19,705 bases of DNA from NCBI GenBank assembly GCA_039679375.1, contig JBDKVA010000004.1, forward strand, positions 1-19,705, read 5' to 3'. Under the pieces are notes generated by a model, which was given only the letters and a program-made list of their open reading frames with translations, was not told the origin of the DNA and did not search any database. The position numbers and the translations under genes were made by a program. The DNA is from JBDKVA01 sp039679375 (GTDB taxonomy: Bacteria; Bacillota; Clostridia; Acetivibrionales; DTU013). Positions 1-9,400 of this stretch are shown in pieces (position 1 is the first letter of the stretch; each line of letters starts with the position of its first letter).

Positions 1-1319
1 GTCCTTTCAATTTTGTTATCAACTAGGTTTATTACATATAATCTATTAAGCGCTTTATCTGTTGCATAAGCTTTTACTCTCGCAGAATCATATACAATTC
101 CTGATATAATGCCCTTAAACATTATACCTCCGATTACACTTTCCTGTAATAAAGCATTTTCTATTTCAGATATAGCAACAATAAAATACTCATTACTAAA
201 AGTTTCACAGATCGCCGTTAACATATCTCCGCTATAATTAAGTCTCTTAACATATCCATTAATATCAATGGATCCTATCTTTTTCATAATGCTATAGCTA
301 TATATATCAATACCATACGTTTTCGCCGTAAAAAAAATATTGTTCTGCAAGTCAAATGATATATCATTAAAGTAAGTATTCAGAGTATGTTTATAATACA
401 TGTCCTTGGATTTGCTCTGGTCACAATAGAAAATCGTACCCGCTCCATTAAAAATATATTTGCCATCCGGAGAAATTTTAAAATCCACTGTCATGGGATA
501 ATCGCCATGATAAGGTGAATCATAACCTCCTCCAGCATATTCCGGATCAGTAAATATTCCATCTGAAATATTATAAGCATGTAAATCCCTTGGAGATGAA
601 TCAGTATCTATTGTGTAAATCCTATTTAATGTAGGGTGCAATTTTGAATAACTTAAATGCCTTATGTAGGTACTGGATACCTCCTGCTTTGTTTCTCTTG
701 AAAAACTCTTAATGTAAGATGATTGATTCGAGCCTGAAGTTATATATATATTTTTACTGTCTGCTTCTATATCAAATGGGTCAATGTTAACATCAAATTG
801 CTCCTTAATAGATAAATTATCCGGATCAACTATAGCAATTGCCCCTTTTTCTATAGAGCCGGACCACTGATGACCTGATATCAGAAGAGAAACATAGAGT
901 TCTCCATTAGCATAAGTTAAGCTTTCCGGTTCATATTCAAAAGTAAGTGCCGCTTCAGTAGTCTGTCCTGTGGAATAATTCACCCTATGTAATTTTTTAT
1001 TTACCTTATCTGTTAAATATACTACCGGCTTTTCCGGATCAAAAGCCGAATCGGTCACCTGGAAATCTAATGGTATATTTATGAAAGCAGAATTTTGCGG
1101 GCCTTCGGATTGTAAGCTGAAAGTATTTTGTACTTCAGTATTTTCTGCTGCTGAAAGTAAGCTTACATTTTCTTCTGAATTCAAAAGGTCCGGATTTATT
1201 ACAGGCAATTGATATTCATCTGATTGGCGGATCGGCATATTAGCATTACTTGCAAAGGAAGTACTGCTAAATAGCATAATAAATAAAGCACAAGTTACCA
1301 GCAATGTTTTGTTCTTCAT
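1..1319 (-). CDS. Exported protein, possible beta-propeller, 3' end beyond the window
   Basis: The frame is open from an ATG at 1319 to the window edge, giving about 439 residues with no stop, so the gene is partial at its C-terminus. The start is supported by a GGAGGT site (around 1326-1331) just upstream. Residues 1-24 form a typical Sec signal peptide: a short KNK N-region, a hydrophobic core LLVTCALFIMLF, and a likely cleavage after SFA. The mature part is rich in short strand-like units such as PVVYLTDKVNKKLHRV, GAIAIVDPDNL, NRIYTIDT and NRLYVINLVDNKI. These recall YVTN/WD-type repeats of secreted beta-propellers, although I cannot assign a family. No wall anchor is visible in the part present. 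The protein is probably extracytoplasmic. It is transcribed in the same direction as the toxin operon but separated from it by repeats and a terminator, so it is probably a separate unit. The coding assignment is firm; the fold is an inference. Confidence 0.85.
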   Translation of the reverse strand, partial: MKNKTLLVTCALFIMLFSSTSFASNANMPIRQSDEYQLPVINPDLLNSEENVSLLSAAENTEVQNTFSLQSEGPQNSAFINIPLDFQVTDSAFDPEKPVVYLTDKVNKKLHRVNYSTGQTTEAALTFEYEPESLTYANGELYVSLLISGHQWSGSIEKGAIAIVDPDNLSIKEQFDVNIDPFDIEADSKNIYITSGSNQSSYIKSFSRETKQEVSSTYIRHLSYSKLHPTLNRIYTIDTDSSPRDLHAYNISDGIFTDPEYAGGGYDSPYHGDYPMTVDFKISPDGKYIFNGAGTIFYCDQSKSKDMYYKHTLNTYFNDISFDLQNNIFFTAKTYGIDIYSYSIMKKIGSIDINGYVKRLNYSGDMLTAICETFSNEYFIVAISEIENALLQESVIGGIMFKGIISGIVYDSARVKAYATDKALNRLYVINLVDNKIER

Positions 1320-1723
1320 AAATATACCTCCAAAATCCATTATTCTATGCATTTACATATACAGCCCAAATGAGAAAGGATTTCTTCATATGTGTTAAAT
1401 GTTACATGCTGAATCAAAATTATTAACAAGCTACCTAAATATAAAAACCATTAATTTAAATCTAGCAAACAACATTATATAATACAATTTGTATTTTGGA
1501 AATATGTATTAAAATAATATATATATTTGTATTCTAAATATATATCGACATTTTTCGCGATTATTTGTCAAACGGCAATTAATATTATTATCTCTGAAAT
1601 GAATAAAAGATAGTATACAGTTGGGTTTAGACTTCTTTATTTAGAATTGTATTCCTCAGAATTTCGACAAAAAATGGCCTAAGTCATTTGACAAAGCCAT
1701 TCTTAATAAAAAATTATTTAATG
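1320..1723. other. AT-rich intergenic region
   Basis: About 400 bp separate the propeller-like gene from repeat copy A. The stretch is very AT-rich with no credible reading frame. It holds the ribosome binding site and candidate promoter of the downstream gene. I see no RNA gene or insertion sequence here. Confidence 0.6.
1474..1502 (-). promoter_or_regulatory. Candidate promoter with palindromic spacer for the propeller-like gene
   Basis: On the minus strand a perfect -10 box TATAAT (1474-1479) lies 17 bp from a 4/6 match to the -35 box, TTTCCA (1497-1502). Between them lies the odd palindrome AATACAATTTGTATT (1481-1495), which almost fills the spacer and could be an operator. A second possible -35 box, TTGACA (1566-1571), has no good -10 partner. 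The DNA is very AT-rich, so chance matches are likely. Confidence 0.33.
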
Positions 1724-1804
1724 CACACGGATGCGACGGGTGCTACGGAGGCGGCTGCACATGGGAGCACAGGATGGCGCTTCGGAGGAAGACAGCGGGG
1801 ACAA
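1724..1804. repeat. Interspersed GC-rich repeat, copy A (truncated)
   Basis: This stretch matches the 3' part of copy C: 39 of 42 bases are identical between 1728-1769 and 3001-3042, including the shared string GGCTGCACATGGGAGC. The match continues more loosely through TTCGGAGGAAG and the run ending in CAGCGGGG. The 5' half found in copies B and C is missing. The block stands out as GC-rich against very AT-rich flanks. No convincing reading frame spans it. Confidence 0.8.
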
Positions 1805-1838
1805 AAAACAAAGGGCTTAGAATTCTTGTTCTAAACCC
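1801..1838 (-). terminator. Rho-independent terminator of the Imm26-like gene
   Basis: Read on the minus strand, GGGTTTAGAA (1829-1838) pairs with TTCTAAGCCC (1813-1822) with one G-U pair and a six-base loop. It is followed by the T-rich run TTTGTTTTTTGT (1801-1812). It lies 25 bp past the stop codon of the 1863-2357 gene. The T-run overlaps the edge of repeat copy A. Confidence 0.8.
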
Positions 1839-1862
1839 CATTGCTTGTAATTGAAAATTTTG

Positions 1863-2357
1863 TTAGTTAATATCTGCAAGTTCAGGATTGGCTACCAAAG
1901 CTTTTTGAACTAGTATTCCAATAACTCCGTAGCTACCAAGGCCATAATTAGTAAATGTTAAAGGCTTATGAGAAAGAAACCTGCCTTCTTCATCAACATA
2001 CTTTTTAGTTATATAATCCAGAAAACCGTAATCCTGTGCAATATCTTTTAAAGTTACAGGTACATTGCCTATTGTTTGAAAATATCCTTTCAACCATCCT
2101 TGATTATTAACAATTTGTGGCGGTATCAGCAGTTGCTTCGGATTTAAAAAATCGGGCAAAGTGATCTGCTTTGCGGATTGCCGGTAAATATAAATCAGAT
2201 TCCAGCCCCTGACCGCACCATTTGTACTGGGCAAATTCGTTCGAATGATCTTACCATAAAAATATACATTTTCTTTAGGTTGAATTACAAATATGTCACC
2301 TTCCTTGGGTCTCTTCCTTGAAGGGTTCATTTTAATCAGCTCATTTGTAAACTGCAT
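1863..2357 (-). CDS. Probable immunity protein, Imm26-like
   Basis: This is a 164-residue soluble protein without signal peptide or membrane segment. The start at 2357 has AAGGAGG at 2369-2375, 11 bases away. Near the N-terminus (residues 18-39) is KEGDIFVIQPKENVYFYGKI, which resembles the opening of the Imm26 family of polymorphic-toxin immunity proteins, where a GD(I/V)F-Ip segment is followed by a GxG/(Y)GK strand. That assignment is from memory of the family pattern and is moderate. By family, it would act in the cytoplasm by binding and neutralising a toxin domain. It is not adjacent to a toxin: it lies about 800 bp beyond the toxin operon's own small immunity gene, has its own terminator, and is bracketed by interspersed repeats. 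That is the arrangement expected of an orphan immunity gene kept after a toxin tip was replaced. No promoter stands out, so transcription could also come from read-through. Confidence 0.6.
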   Translation of the reverse strand: MQFTNELIKMNPSRKRPKEGDIFVIQPKENVYFYGKIIRTNLPSTNGAVRGWNLIYIYRQSAKQITLPDFLNPKQLLIPPQIVNNQGWLKGYFQTIGNVPVTLKDIAQDYGFLDYITKKYVDEEGRFLSHKPLTFTNYGLGSYGVIGILVQKALVANPELADIN

Positions 2358-2415
2358 TTTTTATTTGACCTCCTTGATAAATCCTTTTTCCAGTAACTTC
2401 AAAGAAATATAGTTG

Positions 2416-2610
2416 CTACGTTCATAGAGCTTCTGGCTAGCTAACTTGCCACTACTGGCGCAGGGGAACTCGCCCGGCAGGCTGCATCAATACCAGCTTG
2501 TCAGGATGCTAGCCTGTAATGGGCGGTTCTGCGCCTGCCACTGCGAAGACGGCTACATATGGGAGCGCAGAGGTTCGCTGCCATCGGATGCAGCGGGGTT
2601 ATAAACAAAG
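2416..2610. repeat. Interspersed GC-rich repeat, copy B (internal deletion)
   Basis: Aligns with copy C from its 5' edge (GCTTCTGGCTAGCT versus GCTTCCGGCTCGCT). It shares exact runs CCAGCTTGTCAGGATGC (starting 2493) and GCCTGTAATGGGCGGTTC (2512-2529). After the shared TGCCACTGCG-like stretch it lacks about 60-70 bp present in C and rejoins at GGCTACATATGGGAGCG. A short hairpin GGCG/CGCC (2522-2525 with 2532-2535) is kept. The element ends near the GCAGCGGGG run that copies A and C also carry in similar form. Confidence 0.8.
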
Positions 2611-2828
2611 GGGGGCAGGGAAAAGAGTTTTTCTTGTGTTTTTTGATTTTATAGATTTTGGAATTTCCACGCAGTAAGCTGCCGTTATACTTTTTTTGCA
2701 TTTGCTTTTTAGGTGATTTTTATACGGGGAGGTACATTTTTATCGGATCAGCCTAGCTCAAGCCATGTTCTTCTGCTGCAAGGACATTTACTACACTGTG
2801 GGACTGGATTTGTAAAAAGCAATTTTTC
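2611..2828. other. Intergenic spacer between repeats B and C
   Basis: An AT-rich spacer holding no gene I can support. The region 2358-3166 as a whole is about 800 bp without a credible gene; repeats B and C account for more than half of it. I found no clear promoter for the Imm26-like gene here. Confidence 0.55.
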
Positions 2829-3080
2829 TGCGTTTGTAAGGCTTCCGGCTCGCTGCCTGACACTACCGGCGCAGGGAACACGCTCGGCAGGATGCATCAT
2901 TCCAGCTTGTCAGGATGCGCCTGTAATGGGCGGTTCCCGCGCCCGCCACTTGCGGAGGCACTCACCAGAGCGACATGGCGAATACAGGAACGAAGGGGCA
3001 CGGATGCGACGGATGCTGCGGAGGCGGCTGCACATGGGAGCGTGGGAGGATGCTTCGGAGGAAGGCAGCAGGGAGAAAAA
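2829..3080. repeat. Interspersed GC-rich repeat, copy C (longest copy)
   Basis: The fullest of the three copies, about 250 bp. It contains inverted repeats CCTGACA/TGTCAGG (2856-2862 with 2908-2914) and GGGCG/CGCCC (2928-2932 with 2940-2944), and a direct repeat TGCGGAGGC (2951-2959 and 3017-3025). Open frames cross it on both strands, but none has a ribosome binding site or protein-like composition, and the other copies do not keep them. I therefore regard it as non-coding. No terminal inverted repeats or target duplication are evident. Confidence 0.8.
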
Positions 3081-3166
3081 GGAGACCGGAGCTTATCCAA
3101 GCCTCTAAATTTGTTTTTGCCCCCTATCCTTGTCAATAGAACCGTTCCCATGACATGAGTAAATAA

Positions 3167-3472
3167 TCAAATTTTTTTATAAGCATCATCTAATTTTACA
3201 AGCTGTACAAACAATTCTGTAGGTTGTTGCATATTCCACCCCCATACTTTAAAAGCGTTAGCGAAAGATAGCAAATATCTTTCAGGTTTGGGCGGAAGCT
3301 GACCATAATCGATTTTTTTAAGTAGTTGATTTAGTTCAGGTAAAATTGTATCTTCGATTTGTTCTATACTGCTTTCTCCTTTTATCCCTTTTTTTCGGTT
3401 CTGTAGTTCTTGTTCACATAAGCTTATGCAAATACCAATATTGTTTCTAAAACTCATAATATCATATCCCAT
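3167..3472 (-). CDS. Small cytoplasmic protein, probable cognate immunity protein
   Basis: A 101-residue protein with no signal peptide or membrane segment, predicted mostly helical. A charged N-terminal half (CEQELQNRKKGIKGE) leads to IEDTILPELNQLLKKID, then LPPKPERYLLSFANAFKVWG. I do not recognise a named family. The ATG at 3472 is preceded by GGGGG (3481-3485) at an 8-base spacing; the second ATG (3457) lacks such a site. It begins 17 bp after the stop of the giant RHS toxin gene and reads in the same direction. This is the standard place for the immunity gene of a polymorphic toxin, and that position is the main argument for its role. By inference it would bind the toxin tip in the producing cell. 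No strong terminator follows; only a weak hairpin and TTTTT near 3075-3107 are seen. Confidence 0.65.
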   Translation of the reverse strand: MGYDIMSFRNNIGICISLCEQELQNRKKGIKGESSIEQIEDTILPELNQLLKKIDYGQLPPKPERYLLSFANAFKVWGWNMQQPTELFVQLVKLDDAYKKI

Positions 3473-3489
3473 TACTATAACCCCCAGTT

Positions 3490-6400
3490 CTATTTTAATA
3501 TCATAACCGATGGATCTGGAACGTAATATTGATAACCGCCACCTGGTTGCCCAAAATTGGGCGCAACAGTGCCTTCAAGAATTGTAGTACCTTTCGGTAT
3601 TACATATGTATTTACTTGGTTATATGTGTTACCTGGTGGCAAAGCCAAATCTACTGCTGGATTTGCTGTTTTATTTGGTGTAACCCAATAGCTACTTCCT
3701 CCTGATGTTCCTCCACTATACCTGTATACCGTTTTATCGGATGTTAAAGTCGTTATTTTAACATCTGAACCAAAAGCATTTTTGACATTCTGTTGAAAAT
3801 TAGGGTTTACATTGTTTCTGATAAAACTATCGACGTTCTTATCCGCGCCTTGATTAACTATTGAATACCCATTAGCTGTAATGTTAATATACGATCCATG
3901 GGGAGCAAATGTAGCTCCGGATTCGAATAAGTATCCTGATGGAGATTCATAATATACTTTTTTGCCATTGACGTAATAATAACCCGCATCCCTCGGACCA
4001 ATGCTGACATTGGCGTTTGATGCCGCGCATAGAGCTTGAAAGCACACCAGGTTATATGCTTGAATCAGCCTTTCCTTTGTCATCATATAGTCTATCTCGG
4101 CTGTTGTATAACCAAAATGGGTAGTGCTGTATTCCAGCTCCAGCATATCCGCAGTACCTAAACCGTCAAACAGCTTTTCATACCACTTCTTAGGAGTGTA
4201 ATAATTGTTCCCTACTATATTTTGTAAATCAGAATCTGTTATCTCACCATTCAAGTCCATAATATCAAGCAGGCATATGGATTGTTCCAGTGAATAATCA
4301 TAACTGCTGATAACTGAGTTTACAAACGTAGCTTCATTGTATGATAAATTGTATGTCAGGCTCATACTGGCAGATGCAGTCTGAGACATTAGGCTGGAAT
4401 TTACATGCACCCCAATAGCCGTTCTGCCAATTGTTGTAACTGTGTTCGAATCTTTTTTTACGTCGACTGAGCTTACATCATATGAAATATCCGTAGTATA
4501 AGTAATTCCGTCAGAATTGATCGCATTTACCCATTCATCTTTAGTCATGTAGCCTCTGGCCGCTACACCCTGATTGACAGCATTTGTTATGGCATCATGC
4601 GCCTCAATGGTTAATGGGGTTACCTTAGGTCTGTATGAACTTTGATCATTGCGGATTGAAACAGCTTGATTATGAATAGCCTCCCTTTCCGCAGCTGTTG
4701 TTGCCTCATAATATGCATTGGTTATGGCAATAATTCTGGCTTTGGCTTCATCGTTCAAGTCTTCATCGCCCTGTTCCCAATGCCCCGTGGGATCCCAATA
4801 CATGATGGGTTCATTATGGCAATATGTGTATAAATTAAGGTTTAATGGATCGCTGGCACTTCCCCTATATGTATCCTCGCTCAGGAACCTGGCAATCTTA
4901 CTGTCATAATAACGAGCATTTAAATAATACAACCCGGTCTCTTCGTCATACTGATATCCGGCATAAGTGATATTATTGTCTGCGCTCCCTGTCTGATCAA
5001 GTATATTGCCGAAAGCATCGTAATAATAGGAGGCTTTCACTGCCCCTGTATTGTCAATGAGCGTTGTCACATCCGCGTGACCATTATACATATAGTGCAG
5101 AGTTTCGCTGCCGGATGTCATGGATATCAGGTTTATTCCATATACATTCCTTGCAGTTTGGGTTCCGGTATCATCCGTCTCCAGTATCACCTTATCGTAT
5201 TCATACAAATAATTGGTGAGCTGTCCGTTGTCATTCTTTACAACCCTGTACCCTTCTCCATTATATCTATATTTCTCTGTCTTGTCACAGGTAATCACCT
5301 CAGCTAACTGGTTCCAATTATCATATTTATATAGAACAATTGCACTTTCTATTGAGGTTCCCGCCTTGTATAAGCTGAAGCTTCCTGTCGCTTCAGGGTC
5401 TACAGGTTTTGTTGTTTCCGTAGATTTGCTGACCATATTGCCGTTGTTATCATAGGCATAATTCACAGTTACTGTTGTACTGCCATCATTTGTTACCGTA
5501 TCCACCAGCCTGTTCTGCTCATTGTAGGTATACGTTGTAATGGCAGCCGACGTACCTATCGTGACGGTTTCAGTAAGCCTGTTTCCTGTTTTGTCGAAGG
5601 TGTAGCCGGTTACTCTGCCGTTTGGTTCTGTTGTGCTTTCCAGCCTTTCCAGGCTGTCATAGGAATAGACCGTAGTGCCTTTGGAATCAACCTTTGAAAC
5701 CTGATTGTGGGCTCCGTCATATGTATAGCTATAGCTTTCCATGACAGTCCCATCCGCATTTTTATTCGTCAGTGTCCTGACAAGCCCGTCGGCGTCATAC
5801 GTGTATTCCTCTTTTGCTCCATCAGTATATTCTACGGATTTCTGGCTTCCATTGGCATAATAGGTATAGGTGGTTGTATCATTACCAGCAATGACATTTG
5901 CAAGTCTTCCAGCTTTGTCATACACCTTTTTGGTTGTGTTTCCTTTTGGGTCTGCAGTTGTTTCCGAATACATTCCGCCGGTTTCTATGCCGTCATACGT
6001 ATATATTGTTTCACCAATCACAGGGACTGTTTTTGAAGTCACCCGGTTTTGTGAATCGTATACCCGTGTAGTAGTGCCGGTACTGTCGGCCATGATTAAC
6101 TGGTTGCCGTTATTATCATAGGTGTAGCTTATGGACGCCGTTCCGGCAGTCTGTGTAAGCAGTCTCCCAAAGACATCGTAGGTGTAGATTGTTTCTGTTC
6201 CGTTCCTGTCTGTTACGCTCAGCAGGTTTCCATTGGCGTAATATGAATAGCTTTCGGTTTTCGCACCAATATATGCGCTGCCTGCTTTTCCTCCATGGTC
6301 AATTTTCCTCATCAGCATGCCGGCGGCGTTATATTCGAAGGAGGTGGTTTTGCTATTGCCGTCAGTCTGTGTCAGCATGTTTCCGTTGAGGTCATAGGTA

Positions 6401-9400
6401 TAGCCGGTTGTTTCCGATTTCGCGTTTACAACGGATTGCAGCCTGTTGAATTCGTCATAGTTATATGTTGTGGATATATTACGGCCGTCCGTTTTTGATA
6501 TAATGTTTCCGGCATCATCATAATACTGGCTTGTGGTGTGGCCTTCAGGGTCTACCGTTGCTATCAGCCTGTTGTTTTTGTCATAGATATATTGGGTTAC
6601 ATTGTTCAGGGCATCATAGGATTTGACCTGTGCGCCGTTTTTGTTGTATTCCAGCCTTTGGATCATTGTGTATGGGTCATACTTTTCTATGAGCCTGCCC
6701 ATCGGGTCATATACATTGGTTGAAGTATTTCCCAGCCAATCGGTCACTGTTGTCTGGTTGCCATCGGCATCATACCAGTATGTCGTTACCTTATTCATTC
6801 CGTTCACCGTAATGAATGTTGTTTTAAGCCGGTTTAAGCTGTCATAGGTCTTTTCTGTTTGATTGCCGTTGCCGTCCGTTTCAAAGCGGACATTACCGTT
6901 TTTGTCATATTTCGTTGAGGTGGTTATACTCTGCGTACCGTTTGCGTTCTGTCGGGTGCGGGACAGCTGCCTTCCCAGGCTGTCGTAGCTGCAAAGCTCA
7001 ACCAGACCGGTGCTGTCAGCCTGCCTTGACAGTCTGCCCATCTCATCGTACTGGTATGTTGTGGCGTTAGAAGGTATCGATGCATCCCCAGGAGTAACTG
7101 TTTTTCTTATTTGGTTAAAAGCGTTGTACTCATATGTAACGGTATTCCCGTTGCCATCCGTCTTAGACAGCAACCTCCCTGCAAGATCATACGCATTGGT
7201 CTGCAACACCTGTATTTGCGCGTCTGCATCTTTCTTTATGCCGGTTGAAAGTATATTTCCTGCATTGTCATATTCATATGTGGTAATTACACCTTTTGCA
7301 TTGATTTCGGATACCTTTCTTCCCAACCCGTCATATTCATACTTCGCAGTAAAAGACAGCGCCCTTTCTTTGGATACAGGATCGGTAACGGTTGAAAGCT
7401 TGCCTGCCAGATTATATGTATATATCGTACCGTAGCCGGTACTTATCTTTTCGTCAACGGATGCGCCCGATCCGCTGTCATAGCCCAGTGCGTCCAATTC
7501 TTTAACCACATTACCAGAATTATCATACTGGTATGCTTTGGAGGTTATTGTAACCCAATGATTTGCTGTATCGTCATAGTATACATTCTTCTTTGCCTTC
7601 ACTCTGCCCATCAGGTCATAAACATATTCCACACGGCTCATTTCCGTCAGGCTCTTCGAGCCGTCATAATTTTCCGGTGAAACCTCGGCAGTCTTCCTCC
7701 CGGCAATGTCATAGCTGTATAGTGTCACTCCGCCCAATGCGTCTGTAGTATGGGTAAGCAGACCAACCGGGCTGTATGCATATGTAGTAGTGCTGCCGTT
7801 AGCATCCGTGGTAGTCAGCGGCTTGCCTTCCCAGTTATATGCTGTGCTTGTTGAAATGGTCACCTGCGCGCCGGTTTCATCAAGTCCCGGCTTACTGCTG
7901 CTTGTTTGCCTGTCCAGAACGTCATAACCGTATGTGGTGACTACCTGGTCCGGTGTTTGGATTGTGCTGATATTTCCGTTTTTATCGTACGTGTATGATG
8001 TTGTCAGGCTTGTGTCCTCTGCGCTGCCAAAGCTGTTCCCGGCCAGGTCTCCTTTGTTTACATGCTGTATCTTTGTCTCAATCTTCTCCAGGTAATTGTA
8101 AGTATATTCCGTAGTCAGCATATTTACCGCGTCCGTATATATATCTTCCTTTGTGACATTGCCGTCGCTGTCATATAGATACTCGGTCATCCTGCCTTCC
8201 TGGTCGGTAATTTTCTTCAACTTGCCATTTTTGTAGTATTCATATGTTTTTATGGTTTGATTCACCGGTATTCCATATAACGGCACTTTATCCTTGCCGC
8301 TGATCTCCTTATATCTCCACCCGTTTTTATAATATTCGGTCTTTTTATACGAATAATATGTATCTCCGTTTGATACCTCCAATGGGATCCATTGTTCGGC
8401 AAGCAGTCCCAGGCCATTGTATTTACAGTAAATTGTGCCGCCATTCCTGGCTGTTGATGCTGCCAATGCCCCGTCGGCGTAATAGGTCATCTTTTCTTTT
8501 GTGCCGTCCGGATTCTGCCGTTCTATTAAACGGTTCGCAAAGTCATAGATCAATACCATGACGGCTTTTTCGCCTGCATTGAGATACTGCGTTTCCGTCT
8601 TTTGGGTTTTACCGTCCCCCATGTCCGCGTAGGAATATTCCTTCAGAAGGTTCTCTCCGCCGGTCTGGTTCTCTTTAAAGTATTCTTTGACCGGCCTGTC
8701 CATTACATCATATTCATACCTGTAAATGGAGCCGTTGGGTCTCGTTACCTGTGTAACGTTGCCGTACACATCATAATTATAGCCGGTGATGCTGCCTGAT
8801 GCGTCAGTAGTGCTTTCCAGCTTCCCGGTATCATAATATGTGTACCTTGTTCCGACCGTATTGTCGCTGTAGGTATCGGTTGACAGGCTGTCGTTTTCAA
8901 AGTTGTATTGGTTCGGTGAAATACCCTGTATTTTTTGTCCCAGAAGGTTGTATACCATTCTGGTCGTCTCATTCCTGCTGCTGACTGCAGTGATTTTTAT
9001 CAGCTGTCCATTTTTGTCATAGCCGTATTCGGTCCGATGGCCTTCTGGCGTAATGCAGGCTGTTTTCCATCCTACTCGATTGTATTCATACGTCGTAACT
9101 TCACCCGTCTGCGGATCGGATACGGTCTTTATATTTCCATCGGCATCATATGTATATGTTGTTATATCACCCTCAGGATCGGTTTTGCTATTCAGGAGTT
9201 TTAAGGCGGCACAGCCGGACTCACTGCCGGTATAATACGAGTAGACCGTTATCGCATAGCCGGGGCCGTCCGTGCCTGTATACGGGGTGGTTCCATCCAG
9301 AGGCCGCACTGTCTTGACAAGATTCCTCTTATCCGGATCATATACATAATATGTCAGCCTTCCCGCCTCGTCTGTTTCCTTGGTAAGATTGTTTTTATCA

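Noticed and set aside
1724..3080. Repeats A-C as a CRISPR array
   Set aside because: Copies are long, unequal in length, irregularly spaced and contain internal deletions; there are no regular spacers and no cas genes.
3075..3107. Terminator after the 101-residue gene
   Set aside because: The minus-strand GGCTT/AAGCT pairing is short and imperfect before CTTTTT, so I do not call it.
2501..3158. Several open frames of 66-131 codons on both strands over the repeats
   Set aside because: They coincide with repeat copies B and C, lack ribosome binding sites, have low-complexity Arg/Pro/Ala-rich products, and are not preserved between repeat copies.
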